From contig NZ_MCIA01000034.1 in NCBI RefSeq assembly GCF_003609635.1, forward strand, positions 1 through 64,000: a DNA stretch of 64,000 nucleotides. Reading direction: 5' to 3'. Origin of the DNA: Lacrimispora algidixylanolytica. Its GTDB lineage: Bacteria; Bacillota; Clostridia; Lachnospirales; Lachnospiraceae. Under the pieces are notes generated by a model. It did not search any database, was not told the origin of the DNA, and was given only the letters and a program-made list of their open reading frames with translations. Made by a program: the position numbers and the translations under genes. Positions 8,519-16,836 of this stretch are shown here, one piece after another (position 1 is the first letter of the stretch; the number at the start of each line of letters is the position of its first letter).

Positions 8519-9619
8519 TTAATGATCTAATATGTTTTCTTCTGTATCCAAATCAAATAATAGAATTCGGTTCATATCTGCAAAAATAGAAACTTCCGTT
8601 CCAGCTTCTGAGGGAAAATCCGGTTTCAGCCTTCCACAGATAGGATTACCTCCGATTTTTCCATGAAGAAGAATGTCCGATCCTAAGACTTCCTTTATTT
8701 CGACCTTCAATTTAATCGCCTGCTCCTTCGGACCGGTCTCATGAAAATCTTCTGGCCGGATTCCTAAATAGACTCTTCTGCCCAAATAGCCACTTTCAAT
8801 CAGGCAATGAGCGTTATCCTCATTCAGAAACAGCCTGTTATTTGAAAATACAATACAGATTCGTTCTTCTCTTCTCTCCACCCAAACAGGAATAAAATTC
8901 ATGGAAGGAGAGCCGATAAAACCTGCTACAAATTTATTGACTGGATTATTGTAAAGAACTTCCGGTGGAGCAGCCTGTTGAATGACTCCAGCATTCATAA
9001 CAACAATTTTAGTTCCTAGGGTCATAGCTTCCACTTGATCGTGAGTTACATAAATAATAGTTGCTCCCAGCTCTTTATGAATCTTGGATAATTCCACCCG
9101 CATCTGTGTTCTCAATTTTGCATCAAGATTGGAAAGAGGCTCATCCATTAAATAAGCTTTCGGTTTACGGACAATCACGCTGCCAATAGCAACCCTCTGC
9201 TTTTGTCCTCCGGACAAGGCAAATGGCTTCCGATCCAGAAGATGACGAATGCACAAAATATCTGCCGCCTTTTTTACCCTTTCTTCAATTTCTATTTGGG
9301 GAATATTTCGTACTCTTAAACTAAAGGCTATATTCTCATAAACAGTAAGGTGCGGATAAAGGGCATAGGATTGAAATACCATGGCTAAATCCCTTTTCTG
9401 AGGAACTGTCAGATTCATTAGTGCTCCGTCTATCCATAACTCTCCGGAAGAAATTTCTTCAAGACCTGCAATCATCCGCAGTGTGGTGGATTTTCCACAG
9501 CCCGAGGGGCCTACCAAAATAAGAAACTCCTCGTCTTTAATATCCAAATTAAAATCTTTCACCGCAATCTGGCCATTTTTAAATGTTTTGCATACATTTA
9601 CCAAAGATAGACTTGCCAT
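8519..9619 (-). CDS. ugpC: ABC transporter ATPase, UgpC/MsmK type
   Basis: A 366-residue ATPase of the MalK/UgpC class. It has Walker A GPSGCGKST (37-45), a Q-loop (FQSYALYPH), the signature LSGGQKQR (135-142), Walker B ending Asp159-Glu160 and an H-loop (THD). The C-terminal extension of about 120 residues forms the OB-like regulatory domain (GIRPEDF). It is the first gene of the ugp operon. MsmK-type ATPases can serve several sugar importers, but the co-operonic position points to the ugp system. A GAAAGGAA ribosome binding site precedes the ATG. Confidence 0.9.
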   Translation of the reverse strand: MASLSLVNVCKTFKNGQIAVKDFNLDIKDEEFLILVGPSGCGKSTTLRMIAGLEEISSGELWIDGALMNLTVPQKRDLAMVFQSYALYPHLTVYENIAFSLRVRNIPQIEIEERVKKAADILCIRHLLDRKPFALSGGQKQRVAIGSVIVRKPKAYLMDEPLSNLDAKLRTQMRVELSKIHKELGATIIYVTHDQVEAMTLGTKIVVMNAGVIQQAAPPEVLYNNPVNKFVAGFIGSPSMNFIPVWVERREERICIVFSNNRLFLNEDNAHCLIESGYLGRRVYLGIRPEDFHETGPKEQAIKLKVEIKEVLGSDILLHGKIGGNPICGRLKPDFPSEAGTEVSIFADMNRILLFDLDTEENILDH

Positions 9620-9702
9620 ATAAAACTGTTTCCTTTCTTATATCTTAACTTCATTTTAGAGAACGGATGTAAAATCAAAAAGAATCATTTAGTAAAATAA
9701 AA

Positions 9703-9768
9703 GTAAAAAAAAGACCTCCCTTTGAGTCGTCAGTTTTATTTCAAACTGTCTACCCAAAGAGGGTCTTT
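9703..9768 (-). terminator. Terminator of the obgE-rsfS operon
   Basis: On the minus strand an imperfect hairpin pairs 9755-9768 with 9711-9724 around a loop that itself contains a small hairpin, and a run of about eight T follows (9703-9710). It lies just after rsfS. Confidence 0.75.
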
Positions 9769-9799
9769 CATGGTTAAGCCTTATTCTGCTCTTATAAAC

Positions 9800-10159
9800 T
9801 TATAAATTATCTAATGCTTCTAACTCTACAGTCTTACCATCTCTCCAGATTCTTTCCAAATCATAGAACAGGCGGTTCTCACGATCGAATACGTGGATAA
9901 TGATATCGCCATAATCCATAAGGATCCAGTTAGCAGAACGATATCCCTCCATCTGCTTGCAGACAAATCCTTTTCTTCCAAGTTCGTTCTCCGCATTGTC
10001 AACCATGGCCTGAACCTGGCTGGAATTTGTACCACTGGCAATAATAAAGTAATCTGCCATTACTGATACATTCTGAATATCGATGATTGTGATATCCTCA
10101 CCTTTCTTATCAGACAACGCATTAAATGCGGTTTTTACCATTTCAACTGATTGATTCAT
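9800..10159 (-). CDS. rsfS: Ribosomal silencing factor RsfS
   Basis: A 119-residue RsfS/YbeB/Iojap protein. It binds L14 on the 50S subunit and blocks subunit joining when nutrients are scarce. Family patches are visible: ISVMADYFIIASG-like near residues 26-42, VQAMVDNAENEL, and YGDIIIHVFDRENRLFYDLERIW near the C-terminus. The start codon overlaps the yqeK stop by one base, giving tight coupling. It is the last gene of obgE-yhbY-nadD-yqeK-rsfS, a conserved Firmicute order. Confidence 0.95.
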   Translation of the reverse strand: MNQSVEMVKTAFNALSDKKGEDITIIDIQNVSVMADYFIIASGTNSSQVQAMVDNAENELGRKGFVCKQMEGYRSANWILMDYGDIIIHVFDRENRLFYDLERIWRDGKTVELEALDNL

Positions 10160-10752
10160 TATAATTCTCCCTTCTTTACTTCATGGATCTTCTTATAATA
10201 TTCGTATGCCTGTACAGACATGGAATCCACAAAATAGCCTTTTCTCTCCAGATATTCCAGAGTGCCTTTTAGGATGAAATATATGCATTCATCCAAATCT
10301 ATAAAAGCAACAGACCTTACGACAGGTAAATCTGTCGCCTTATCTCGTCTTGGTTCTATATAATCTGCGGTAAATACGATTTTTTCCAGCAAGGACATAT
10401 TAGGTCTTCCAGTCGTATGCCAACGTATGGCGTTAATGACTTCCGTATCCTTTATACCATATTTATGCTCTGCAAGCCATGCACCGTATTTCGCATGAAG
10501 CACTACAGGTGCCTTCAATTCGTCTAAAGATAAGGGTATTTTCTGTTTTTCACATTTTTTAATGATATTTCCGTCACCGTAGTGTTTTGCACAATCATGA
10601 AGCAAACCAGCCAATTCAGATTTTTCCAAATCCGCATGATACCTCATTGCCAAAGCCGTGCATATAAAGGATACACTTAGGCTGTGTTCATATCTCTGGG
10701 GGGGCAGCTTTTCCTTCAAATCATTTCTAAGATTAAAGATCATCTCTTTCAT
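10159..10752 (-). CDS. yqeK: YqeK-type HD-domain Ap4A hydrolase
   Basis: A 197-residue HD-superfamily protein of the YqeK family, whose members symmetrically hydrolyse diadenosine tetraphosphate to ADP. The metal-binding His and HD motif are visible: H23 in RYEHSLSV, the HD pair in GLLHDCAKHYG, and later His residues in VVLHAKYG and IRWHTTGRP. The gene overlaps nadD by four bases (ATGA), so translation is coupled. Function follows the characterised family. Confidence 0.92.
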   Translation of the reverse strand: MKEMIFNLRNDLKEKLPPQRYEHSLSVSFICTALAMRYHADLEKSELAGLLHDCAKHYGDGNIIKKCEKQKIPLSLDELKAPVVLHAKYGAWLAEHKYGIKDTEVINAIRWHTTGRPNMSLLEKIVFTADYIEPRRDKATDLPVVRSVAFIDLDECIYFILKGTLEYLERKGYFVDSMSVQAYEYYKKIHEVKKGEL

Positions 10753-11366
10753 GTTTCTATCTCCTGATACAGGCCATGATCTTTTATATACATCATAACC
10801 TCTTCTGGTACATATCTGTCAATGGATTCTCCCTTAGAAACCTTATCACGAAGCTCTGCAGAAGAGATATCCATCTCTTTGCAATGCAGCATCCGAATTT
10901 CGGCACCATATTTCTGACTCAGATAATCAATCTGCTGGTCTAAAGAGCGGTTCTTATTTTCATAATCCCTTGGCGCAGCCAAGATGACCGCCTGTGTTAA
11001 CACCAGCTCCGGTTCATACCATTTCTCAATCTCATAAAGGGAGTCAGCCCCAACTATAAAATAATAGGCGTTTTCCGGAAAGTTCTCAACCAGCAGCCTT
11101 AAGGTTTGGGCTGTATAGGTATTCCCTCTCCGTCTTACTTCAAAATCAGAACAAATAAACCCAGGATGATACTCTATAGCAGCAGCCGTCATCTCAAGGC
11201 GCAGCTTTGGGTCTGTCACCCCATGTTTTTTCTTGTGAGGCGGATGCCCTGATGGCATAAACCAGACTTCATTCAGACCGTATTCATGATATGCCTGCTC
11301 TCCAAGCATGAGATGTCCATTATGAATCGGATCAAAAGTTCCGCCCATAATCCCTATTTTCCCCAT
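10749..11366 (-). CDS. nadD: Nicotinate-nucleotide adenylyltransferase
   Basis: A 205-residue cytosolic nucleotidyltransferase that converts nicotinate mononucleotide and ATP to deamido-NAD in NAD synthesis. It has the GGTFDPIHNGH motif (8-18), the substrate patch WFMPSGHPPHK, and the C-terminal ISSAELRDKV version of the ISSTxxR motif. Length is normal. It is co-transcribed with yhbY upstream and yqeK downstream. Confidence 0.96.
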   Translation of the reverse strand: MGKIGIMGGTFDPIHNGHLMLGEQAYHEYGLNEVWFMPSGHPPHKKKHGVTDPKLRLEMTAAAIEYHPGFICSDFEVRRRGNTYTAQTLRLLVENFPENAYYFIVGADSLYEIEKWYEPELVLTQAVILAAPRDYENKNRSLDQQIDYLSQKYGAEIRMLHCKEMDISSAELRDKVSKGESIDRYVPEEVMMYIKDHGLYQEIET

Positions 11367-11401
11367 AAACTTCGACTCCCTGACCAGATAGTGATGCAGT
11401 T

Positions 11402-11698
11402 CTATTTTGGAAGTGATATTTTTCTCTTCGCTTCCTCTTTCGCCTGCTTGTAAAGAACCATACGTCTTCCAATTACCTGTACAATCTCTGAATGAGTTCG
11501 CTCAGAAAGTATCTGTGCAATGCTTGAACCGTCATCCATGCAATTCTTTAAAACTGTAATTTTAATTAGCTCCCTAGCTTCCAACACCTCTATCACTGCA
11601 TTGGTAATCTCAGGAGTCAGGCCGGATTTTCCAATCTGGAAAATCGGATCTATATTCATCGCCAATCCCTTTAAATAGGATCTCTGCTTACTTGTCAT
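11402..11698 (-). CDS. yhbY: YhbY-family RNA-binding protein (CRM domain)
   Basis: A 98-residue single-CRM-domain protein that associates with pre-50S particles. It opens with the family signature SKQRSYLKGLAMNIDPIFQI, followed by GKSGLT, and contains the GxxG-like patch VIGRRMVLYK. The last 12 residues are a basic tail. It lies 14 bases after obgE and upstream of nadD, consistent with a ribosome-assembly operon. Confidence 0.93.
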   Translation of the reverse strand: MTSKQRSYLKGLAMNIDPIFQIGKSGLTPEITNAVIEVLEARELIKITVLKNCMDDGSSIAQILSERTHSEIVQVIGRRMVLYKQAKEEAKRKISLPK

Positions 11699-11712
11699 AA
11701 TATTCTCCTTGT

Positions 11713-12996
11713 TTACTTGTAATAGTCAAATTCTAGACCATACATACGGACGGTATCGCCCTCTTGTATACCAGCTTTTTCAAGATCTTCCAAGATTCCG
11801 TTGTCTTTTAAGAAATTCTGGAAGAAACGGAATCCTTTTTCTGTCTCTAAGTTGGTGTAACCCAGCATTTTATCAATTCTTGGGCCTTCCACTACATAAA
11901 CTCCATCCTCTGACACTTCTACAGAATAAGGAAGTACAACATCACGTAATCTCTTTAAGTCGAATTCTTTTTCAAAAATAACAGGACTTAAGTTCACGGT
12001 TTTAAGGAGTTCATAAATAGCATATAAAAGTTCTTTTACGCCATGGCCGCTTACCGCTGATATGGGGTATACTTTTATTCCTTTAGGCTCAAATTCTGCC
12101 TTCAGTTTTGACACTGGATCTTCTCCATCATCAAATATCGCATCTGTTTTGTTCGCAGCGATAATTTGTGGGCGCTCCAACAGTTCTGGATTATACGCTC
12201 CTAATTCCTTATTGATGGCATGGATATCCTCAATGGGATCTCTTCCTTCCGTAGAAGCGGCATCCACGACGTGAACCAAAACTCTGGTACGTTCAATATG
12301 GCGAAGGAAATCGTGTCCAAGACCAACTCCTTCTGAAGCGCCTTCAATAAGTCCAGGAATATCTGCCATTACAAAACCATTGCCTCCATCAAGATCTACC
12401 ACCCCAAGGTGAGGATTTAAGGTCGTAAAATGATAATTAGCAATTTTCGGTTTTGCATTGCTGACTCTTGATAAAAGAGTGGACTTTCCAACGTTAGGAA
12501 AACCAACCAGACCTACGTCAGCAATTACTTTAAGTTCAAGCTGAACCCAAAGCTCCTGAAAGGCTTGTCCAGGCTGAGCATATTTTGGTGCCTGCATAGT
12601 AGGAGTTGCGAAATGCATATTACCCTGACCACCTCTGCCACCCTTTAAAATTATTTCTCTGCGGTTTTCACCAGACATATCGGCAATGATTTTTCCAGAT
12701 TCAAAATCCTTAATTACAGTACCCTCTGGAACCTTAATTACTAAAGTTTCACCATCTTTTCCGTGACATCTGCGCTTACCACCAGCCTCACCGTCTTGGG
12801 CTGCATATTTATGGATGTGACGAAAATCTGTTAACGTGTTAAGGCCGTCCTCCACCTCAAATATAATGTTACCGCCTCGGCCGCCATCACCGCCATCAGG
12901 TCCTCCGCATGGAACATAAAGTTCCCTCCGAAAACTGACATGGCCATCGCCACCTTTACCGGATCTAATATAAATTTTTGCTCTATCAGCAAACAT
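11713..12996 (-). CDS. obgE: Obg GTPase
   Basis: A 427-residue Obg/CgtA GTPase involved in 50S assembly, the stringent response and, in Bacillus, entry to sporulation. The glycine-rich Obg fold spans about 1-158 (GGPDGGDGGRGG at 31-42). The G domain has GFPNVGKST (165-173), DIPGLIEGA and NKTD. The C-terminal OCT domain typical of Firmicute Obg follows from about 345. A transcription terminator (13166-13198) separates it from rpmA, so it must have its own promoter or depend on readthrough; no strong promoter was identified in the gap. Confidence 0.97.
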   Translation of the reverse strand: MFADRAKIYIRSGKGGDGHVSFRRELYVPCGGPDGGDGGRGGNIIFEVEDGLNTLTDFRHIHKYAAQDGEAGGKRRCHGKDGETLVIKVPEGTVIKDFESGKIIADMSGENRREIILKGGRGGQGNMHFATPTMQAPKYAQPGQAFQELWVQLELKVIADVGLVGFPNVGKSTLLSRVSNAKPKIANYHFTTLNPHLGVVDLDGGNGFVMADIPGLIEGASEGVGLGHDFLRHIERTRVLVHVVDAASTEGRDPIEDIHAINKELGAYNPELLERPQIIAANKTDAIFDDGEDPVSKLKAEFEPKGIKVYPISAVSGHGVKELLYAIYELLKTVNLSPVIFEKEFDLKRLRDVVLPYSVEVSEDGVYVVEGPRIDKMLGYTNLETEKGFRFFQNFLKDNGILEDLEKAGIQEGDTVRMYGLEFDYYK

Positions 12997-13165
12997 TTAT
13001 TCACCTGTTCCCTTTCTCAACAATTTAAGTTCTACCATCTTCTTAAGAAGGTAAGACTCGAACTGAAATTAACATTAAATTAAGGAAGTATTTCTTCTTC
13101 CCAGATACTGCCTTCTTCTTCTAAAAGGCAGAAAATACAGATAAATAAAGCATTATCTGTATCGC

Positions 13166-13198
13166 AAAAAACGGCTCCATACGTCAATGTATGAAGCC
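13166..13198 (-). terminator. Terminator of the rplU-prp-rpmA operon
   Basis: A 10-base stem (13173-13182 and 13189-13198, one mismatch) with a 6-base loop is followed on the minus strand by six T (13166-13171). It is just downstream of rpmA. Confidence 0.8.
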
Positions 13199-13205
13199 GG
13201 TCCAA

Positions 13206-13496
13206 TTATTCAATAATTGCTTTTGGATAAACAGAAACCTGCTTTTTGTCTCTGCCTTTTCTCTCAAATCTAACAACACCATTCACTAAAGCGAATAATG
13301 TATCATCACCGCCGCGGCCTACATTATTGCCTGGGTGGATATGAGTACCACGCTGTCTGTAAAGAATATTGCCTGCTAATACGAACTGACCATCAGCTCT
13401 CTTGGCACCTAATCTTTTAGACTCAGAATCTCTGCCGTTCTTGGTAGAACCAACACCCTTTTTATGAGCGAACAATTGAAGGTTCATCTTTAACAT
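13206..13496 (-). CDS. rpmA: 50S ribosomal protein L27 with cleavable N-terminus
   Basis: A 96-residue L27. The N-terminus is [10 protein letters not shown] directly before [14 protein letters not shown]. This is the Firmicute extension that Prp cleaves after the Phe-Ala pair to expose the mature N-terminus at the peptidyl transferase centre. The protease gene lies immediately upstream, three bases away. A GGAGG site eight bases before the first ATG supports the start at 13496. The rest is a normal L27. Confidence 0.97.
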   Translation of the reverse strand: MLKMNLQLFAHKKGVGSTKNGRDSESKRLGAKRADGQFVLAGNILYRQRGTHIHPGNNVGRGGDDTLFALVNGVVRFERKGRDKKQVSVYPKAIIE

Positions 13497-13499
13497 AAT

Positions 13500-13838
13500 T
13501 TACACCTCCTTAAAACTTATTTTAATATATGGTTCTCCATATTCCTCCTCAATATCCTGTAATCCGAATATGAGCGAATTCATAAGGAGTTGTGATTGCG
13601 AACTGACATTTGAGGTAAAACGAAACTGAAAAGTACCAGACTCTTCTTCCTGATCTACTTCAAAAGAATCCTCTGTAAATTGCTCTACACTGTTAGACAT
13701 ATTGATTGTAAGAGCCGATGCTGCAGCACAGACAAGTTCTTGTCCCTCCTGAGGATCGTCCTTCAAACCTGCATGTCCCACCATCTGGATTCCGGAATAA
13801 TGCTGTTTCGAATCAACAAATACGGTTACACTTATCAT
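13500..13838 (-). CDS. prp: Ribosomal-processing cysteine protease Prp
   Basis: A 112-residue YsxB/Prp protein. The catalytic His is in VGHAG (about residue 22) and the catalytic Cys in ELVCAAASAL (about residue 36), the family dyad. It removes the N-terminal extension of L27 before assembly. It sits between rplU and rpmA, as in other Firmicutes, and the substrate motif is present in the downstream L27. Confidence 0.95.
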   Translation of the reverse strand: MISVTVFVDSKQHYSGIQMVGHAGLKDDPQEGQELVCAAASALTINMSNSVEQFTEDSFEVDQEEESGTFQFRFTSNVSSQSQLLMNSLIFGLQDIEEEYGEPYIKISFKEV

Positions 13839-13840
13839 AA

Positions 13841-14149
13841 TTAAGCGTTGATCTTCTCGATCTTAACCTGTGTATAAGTTTGTCTGTGACCATTTTTCTT
13901 ATGGTATCCAGTTTTTCTCTTATACTTGTAAACAATAATCTTCTTAGCTTTGCCTTCCTTCACAACTGTACCTGTTACGGTAGCACCTGCTACGGTTGGG
14001 CAGCCAACGGATAACTCACCATTGTTTACAACAAGAACCTGTTCAAATGTGACAGCTTCACCAGCGTCAACACTAAGTTTTTCTACTTTAATGATATCGC
14101 CTTCCGCTACTTTGTACTGCTTTCCACCTGTTGCAATAATCGCGTACAT
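13841..14149 (-). CDS. rplU: 50S ribosomal protein L21
   Basis: A 102-residue L21. The start [14 protein letters not shown] is canonical and has AGGAGG seven bases upstream. A longer in-frame start at 14179 would swallow this ribosome binding site and is rejected. The C-terminal [20 protein letters not shown] patch is typical. It is the first gene of rplU-prp-rpmA, behind a promoter at 14238-14266 and a structured leader. Confidence 0.97.
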   Translation of the reverse strand: MYAIIATGGKQYKVAEGDIIKVEKLSVDAGEAVTFEQVLVVNNGELSVGCPTVAGATVTGTVVKEGKAKKIIVYKYKRKTGYHKKNGHRQTYTQVKIEKINA

Positions 14150-14231
14150 ATGGCACCTCCTATTATCATTACTCGCCAATTATGGTGTTCCGTGAAACAC
14201 GGAAGCTTTTCAACCTCATTGTGCGGCATAC
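14150..14231 (-). ncRNA. Candidate L21 leader RNA
   Basis: The transcribed leader of rplU, about 80 bases long. It contains a strong hairpin, TTCCGTG-AAA-CACGGAA (14188-14204), a short distance upstream of the ribosome binding site. Firmicute rplU leaders are known to carry a structured autoregulatory element, and the position fits. I did not verify the family consensus base by base. Confidence 0.5.
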
Positions 14232-14237
14232 TTACTT

Positions 14238-14266
14238 AATATAGCATTCTATGATACTTCTGTCAA
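14238..14266 (-). promoter_or_regulatory. rplU operon promoter
   Basis: On the minus strand TTGACA (14261-14266), a 17-base spacer and TATATT (14238-14243) precede the rplU leader. Confidence 0.75.
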
Positions 14267-14345
14267 TAATATTTCACTACTTTTCCAATTTTTATCGTTG
14301 ATATTTAAATAAATATCTCTTTTCTTAAGGAAAAATGCCTAGACC

Positions 14346-14374
14346 TTGTCTTTCCAGTGAACCCTTAGTATAAT
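14346..14374 (+). promoter_or_regulatory. Promoter of the MFS transporter gene
   Basis: TTGTCT (14346-14351), a 17-base spacer and a perfect TATAAT (14369-14374) lie 35 bases upstream of the ATG at 14409. Confidence 0.7.
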
Positions 14375-14408
14375 GAATGTGTTTTAAATATCTTTAAGGA
14401 GCTTTGTA

Positions 14409-15602
14409 ATGAAAACGGATAAGTACAATCACATCTTTCTACGCTGTTGCTATGGTTATGCAGTCAGCGGAATGGCAGTTCTTGTTATTGGAGCCATTTT
14501 GCCATCCATTATTGCAGAAGCAGGAATCAGTTTCCTTGCTGCTGGAAGCCTATTGTCTGGAATGGCAATCGGTAATTTAAGTGCCAGTTTTTTGTTTCCG
14601 GTCGCAGTATCTAGGCTTGGTAAAAAACGGGCCATTTTTTTAATCACACTCTTTGCGCCAATTTGCCTCTTTATATTAAGTCTTCTACCGCCATTTCCAA
14701 TTATGTACGGTGCTATGCTGATTTATGGTTTGGTTCGAGGTAGTATCACCATATTAAATAATTCTGCAGTCAATGATATATATGGAGGAAAGGCCACAAG
14801 TAAACTGAACTTACTTCATTGCTCTTTCGCTGTAGGAGCGTTTCTGGCACCGTTTATCACCGCGATTTTTATGGAGCTAGGCTTTAACTGGAGATCGGTA
14901 CTTTACCTGATTCTCTTTTTGACGGCAGCAACTGCAGTTCTTTATGGAACCATGGATGAATCCCTACTAAATGAGAATTCTGTTAATAAAATCAAAGGGA
15001 AGAGTAAGAATGATTCTCAAGATAAATCCTTCTTAAAATCATATTCTTTCTACGGAATTGCATTTATTCTATTTTTTTATCTGGGACTAGAAAATTGCAT
15101 TAACGGTTGGTTCGTTACGTATCTGCAAAATACTGGCGTCATGAGCACTACTTATGCCACAGCCCTTGTTTCCTTTACCTGGCTTGTTATTATGGCTGGA
15201 CGATTAATCTGTGCTGCACTTTCAACAAGACTTGATAAAAGTACCATCATATTAATTTTGTCATTGGGAAGTGCTGCCTGTTTCTTTTTACTTATATCAA
15301 CAAAAAGCCTTCCACTTATAACTGCCTCATTGCTGGGCCTTGGATTCTTCCTATCTGGAATTTATCCCACATGCATAGCCAATGCCGGTCCTATGATTAA
15401 GGGTTCTACGATTGGAATGGCTGTTCTTACTGCAATCTCTGCTATGGGGGGAATTATTACACCTCAGATTATCGGAGCAATCGCAGATCGTGTTGGTATT
15501 GTGGCTTCTATCGGAGTCTTATACGTAAACGTATTCTTCGTGATATTGCTTTCTATTATTAATTATAGAAAGCACCACAAAAAGAATCAACTGTTAGAAT
15601 AG
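14409..15602 (+). CDS. MFS transporter
   Basis: A 397-residue major facilitator protein with about twelve membrane segments in two halves, separated by a polar loop around residues 190-210 (rich in Lys, Asn and Ser). The inter-helix 2-3 loop shows a degenerate RxGxKR motif (SRLGKKR). The sequence resembles the FucP/sugar and YfkF-like efflux groups, but I cannot name a substrate. It is monocistronic, with its own promoter and a terminator shared with the convergent RNase G gene. An AAGGAGC ribosome binding site is present. Confidence 0.85.
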   Translation: MKTDKYNHIFLRCCYGYAVSGMAVLVIGAILPSIIAEAGISFLAAGSLLSGMAIGNLSASFLFPVAVSRLGKKRAIFLITLFAPICLFILSLLPPFPIMYGAMLIYGLVRGSITILNNSAVNDIYGGKATSKLNLLHCSFAVGAFLAPFITAIFMELGFNWRSVLYLILFLTAATAVLYGTMDESLLNENSVNKIKGKSKNDSQDKSFLKSYSFYGIAFILFFYLGLENCINGWFVTYLQNTGVMSTTYATALVSFTWLVIMAGRLICAALSTRLDKSTIILILSLGSAACFFLLISTKSLPLITASLLGLGFFLSGIYPTCIANAGPMIKGSTIGMAVLTAISAMGGIITPQIIGAIADRVGIVASIGVLYVNVFFVILLSIINYRKHHKKNQLLE

Positions 15603-15603
15603 C

Positions 15604-15649
15604 AAAAAACGAGGATAAGCCGGTATCATGCCGCTTATCCTCGTTTTTT
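15604..15649. terminator. Bidirectional terminator between MFS gene and RNase G gene
   Basis: A perfect 17-base inverted repeat (15604-15620 and 15633-15649), with A/T runs at both ends, lies between convergent genes. It abuts the stop codon of the RNase G gene. Confidence 0.9.
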
Positions 15650-16836
15650 TATAATAGTTGTGCCACCTGCTCGTGAAGAGGTCTTCTAATCTTCTTTCTT
15701 GTAACCTCCACCAGATTCAGCTTTGTTATCTCGACGACTGTAGTTTTCACGGGATCCTTTGAAAAAATCTCCGTTAAACGGTCAACCAGCTTCAACCGAT
15801 CTTCTTCCATCTCCATATCAATAAAATCAATAATAATAATTCCTGATAGATTTCTAAGCCTGAGCTGATGGCCGATTTCTTCGGCTGATTCTAAGTTAAT
15901 CTTCATGATCGTATCACGTTGTGTTTTTTTGCCGGTATATTTGCCAGTGTTGACATCAATTACGGTAAGAGCTTCTGTAGGTTCAATTACCAGATATCCC
16001 CCTGATTTTAACCATACCCTTTTTCCTAGGGCTTCATCCATAAACTTCTCAATTCGATATAGTTTATAAAGAGGAAGCATTGGATCTTCATATTTAACTA
16101 GAAGAGAGGCATCTTCCGGCTGATTCTCAATTAAATAATTGTTTAATGCATCATAAATATCAACCTCATCTGTAATCACAGCTTCAAGTGAAGACTTAAG
16201 ACTGTCTCTTATCCCAGATAGATAGGAGGGAGCGCCGCTGTATAAAAGACTATAGCTGGTTCTAAACTTAGCATCCTCAATCAGCTTTCTTAAACCAGCT
16301 TGAAGGCTTTGAAGTTCACTCTTAAGTTCTTCTTCAAGAACTTCATAAGCGTTGGTCCTGACAATGATTCCAAAGTCTTCTCCTTTTATGGCTTCAAGGT
16401 AAGACCTCATCTTAAGCTTCCATGCTTGATCTGTTATTTTAGAAGAGAAACCAATCTGCTTTTTACCAGTAGTAAGAACAAAATAACGTCCAGTCAAGTT
16501 GATGTTTCCTGTTAGAACCGGAGCCTTAGATTTGACGGCGTCTCGCTCAACCTGAACAATAACATCATCTCCCTGCTTAAGCTTGCCATCCCATGGCCGA
16601 CCATCTGCATAATGAACCATTCCATCATTTAGAGATAAATAGCCCATCTGCCCCTTACCAATATCGACAAAGGCTGAATTAATATTCTTTACAATCTTAT
16701 TCACTTTTCCAATGTAGACATTGCCTATGACAAAGCCTTGTTGTTCTGGTTCAATATTAATTTGAATTACTTCCTTACCAGAATGAAGGAGAGTTACTAT
16801 CCCTCCATTCCATCTGGTTATAATAAGCTTACTCAC
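15649..16836 (-). CDS. rng: RNase E/G family ribonuclease
   Basis: A 395-residue endoribonuclease of the RNase E/G family. It has an S1-like RNA-binding domain (about 38-130, GNVYIGKVNKIVKNINSAFV) followed by the catalytic DNase I-like region. The two magnesium-binding Asp motifs are visible, TVIDVNTGKYTG and IIIDFIDM. The protein stops at RRPLHEQVAQLL, just before the place where E. coli RNase G carries the CPxC zinc-link. The tetramerising zinc site is therefore absent here. The start overlaps the stop of the upstream DUF2344 gene by eight bases, and the trio with TIGR03960 is a conserved clostridial block. Confidence 0.92.
   Translation of the reverse strand: MSKLIITRWNGGIVTLLHSGKEVIQINIEPEQQGFVIGNVYIGKVNKIVKNINSAFVDIGKGQMGYLSLNDGMVHYADGRPWDGKLKQGDDVIVQVERDAVKSKAPVLTGNINLTGRYFVLTTGKKQIGFSSKITDQAWKLKMRSYLEAIKGEDFGIIVRTNAYEVLEEELKSELQSLQAGLRKLIEDAKFRTSYSLLYSGAPSYLSGIRDSLKSSLEAVITDEVDIYDALNNYLIENQPEDASLLVKYEDPMLPLYKLYRIEKFMDEALGKRVWLKSGGYLVIEPTEALTVIDVNTGKYTGKKTQRDTIMKINLESAEEIGHQLRLRNLSGIIIIDFIDMEMEEDRLKLVDRLTEIFSKDPVKTTVVEITKLNLVEVTRKKIRRPLHEQVAQLL

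Noticed and set aside
13841-14179. L21 start at 14179
   Set aside because: It would place the strong AGGAGG site inside the coding region and add ten residues not found in L21.
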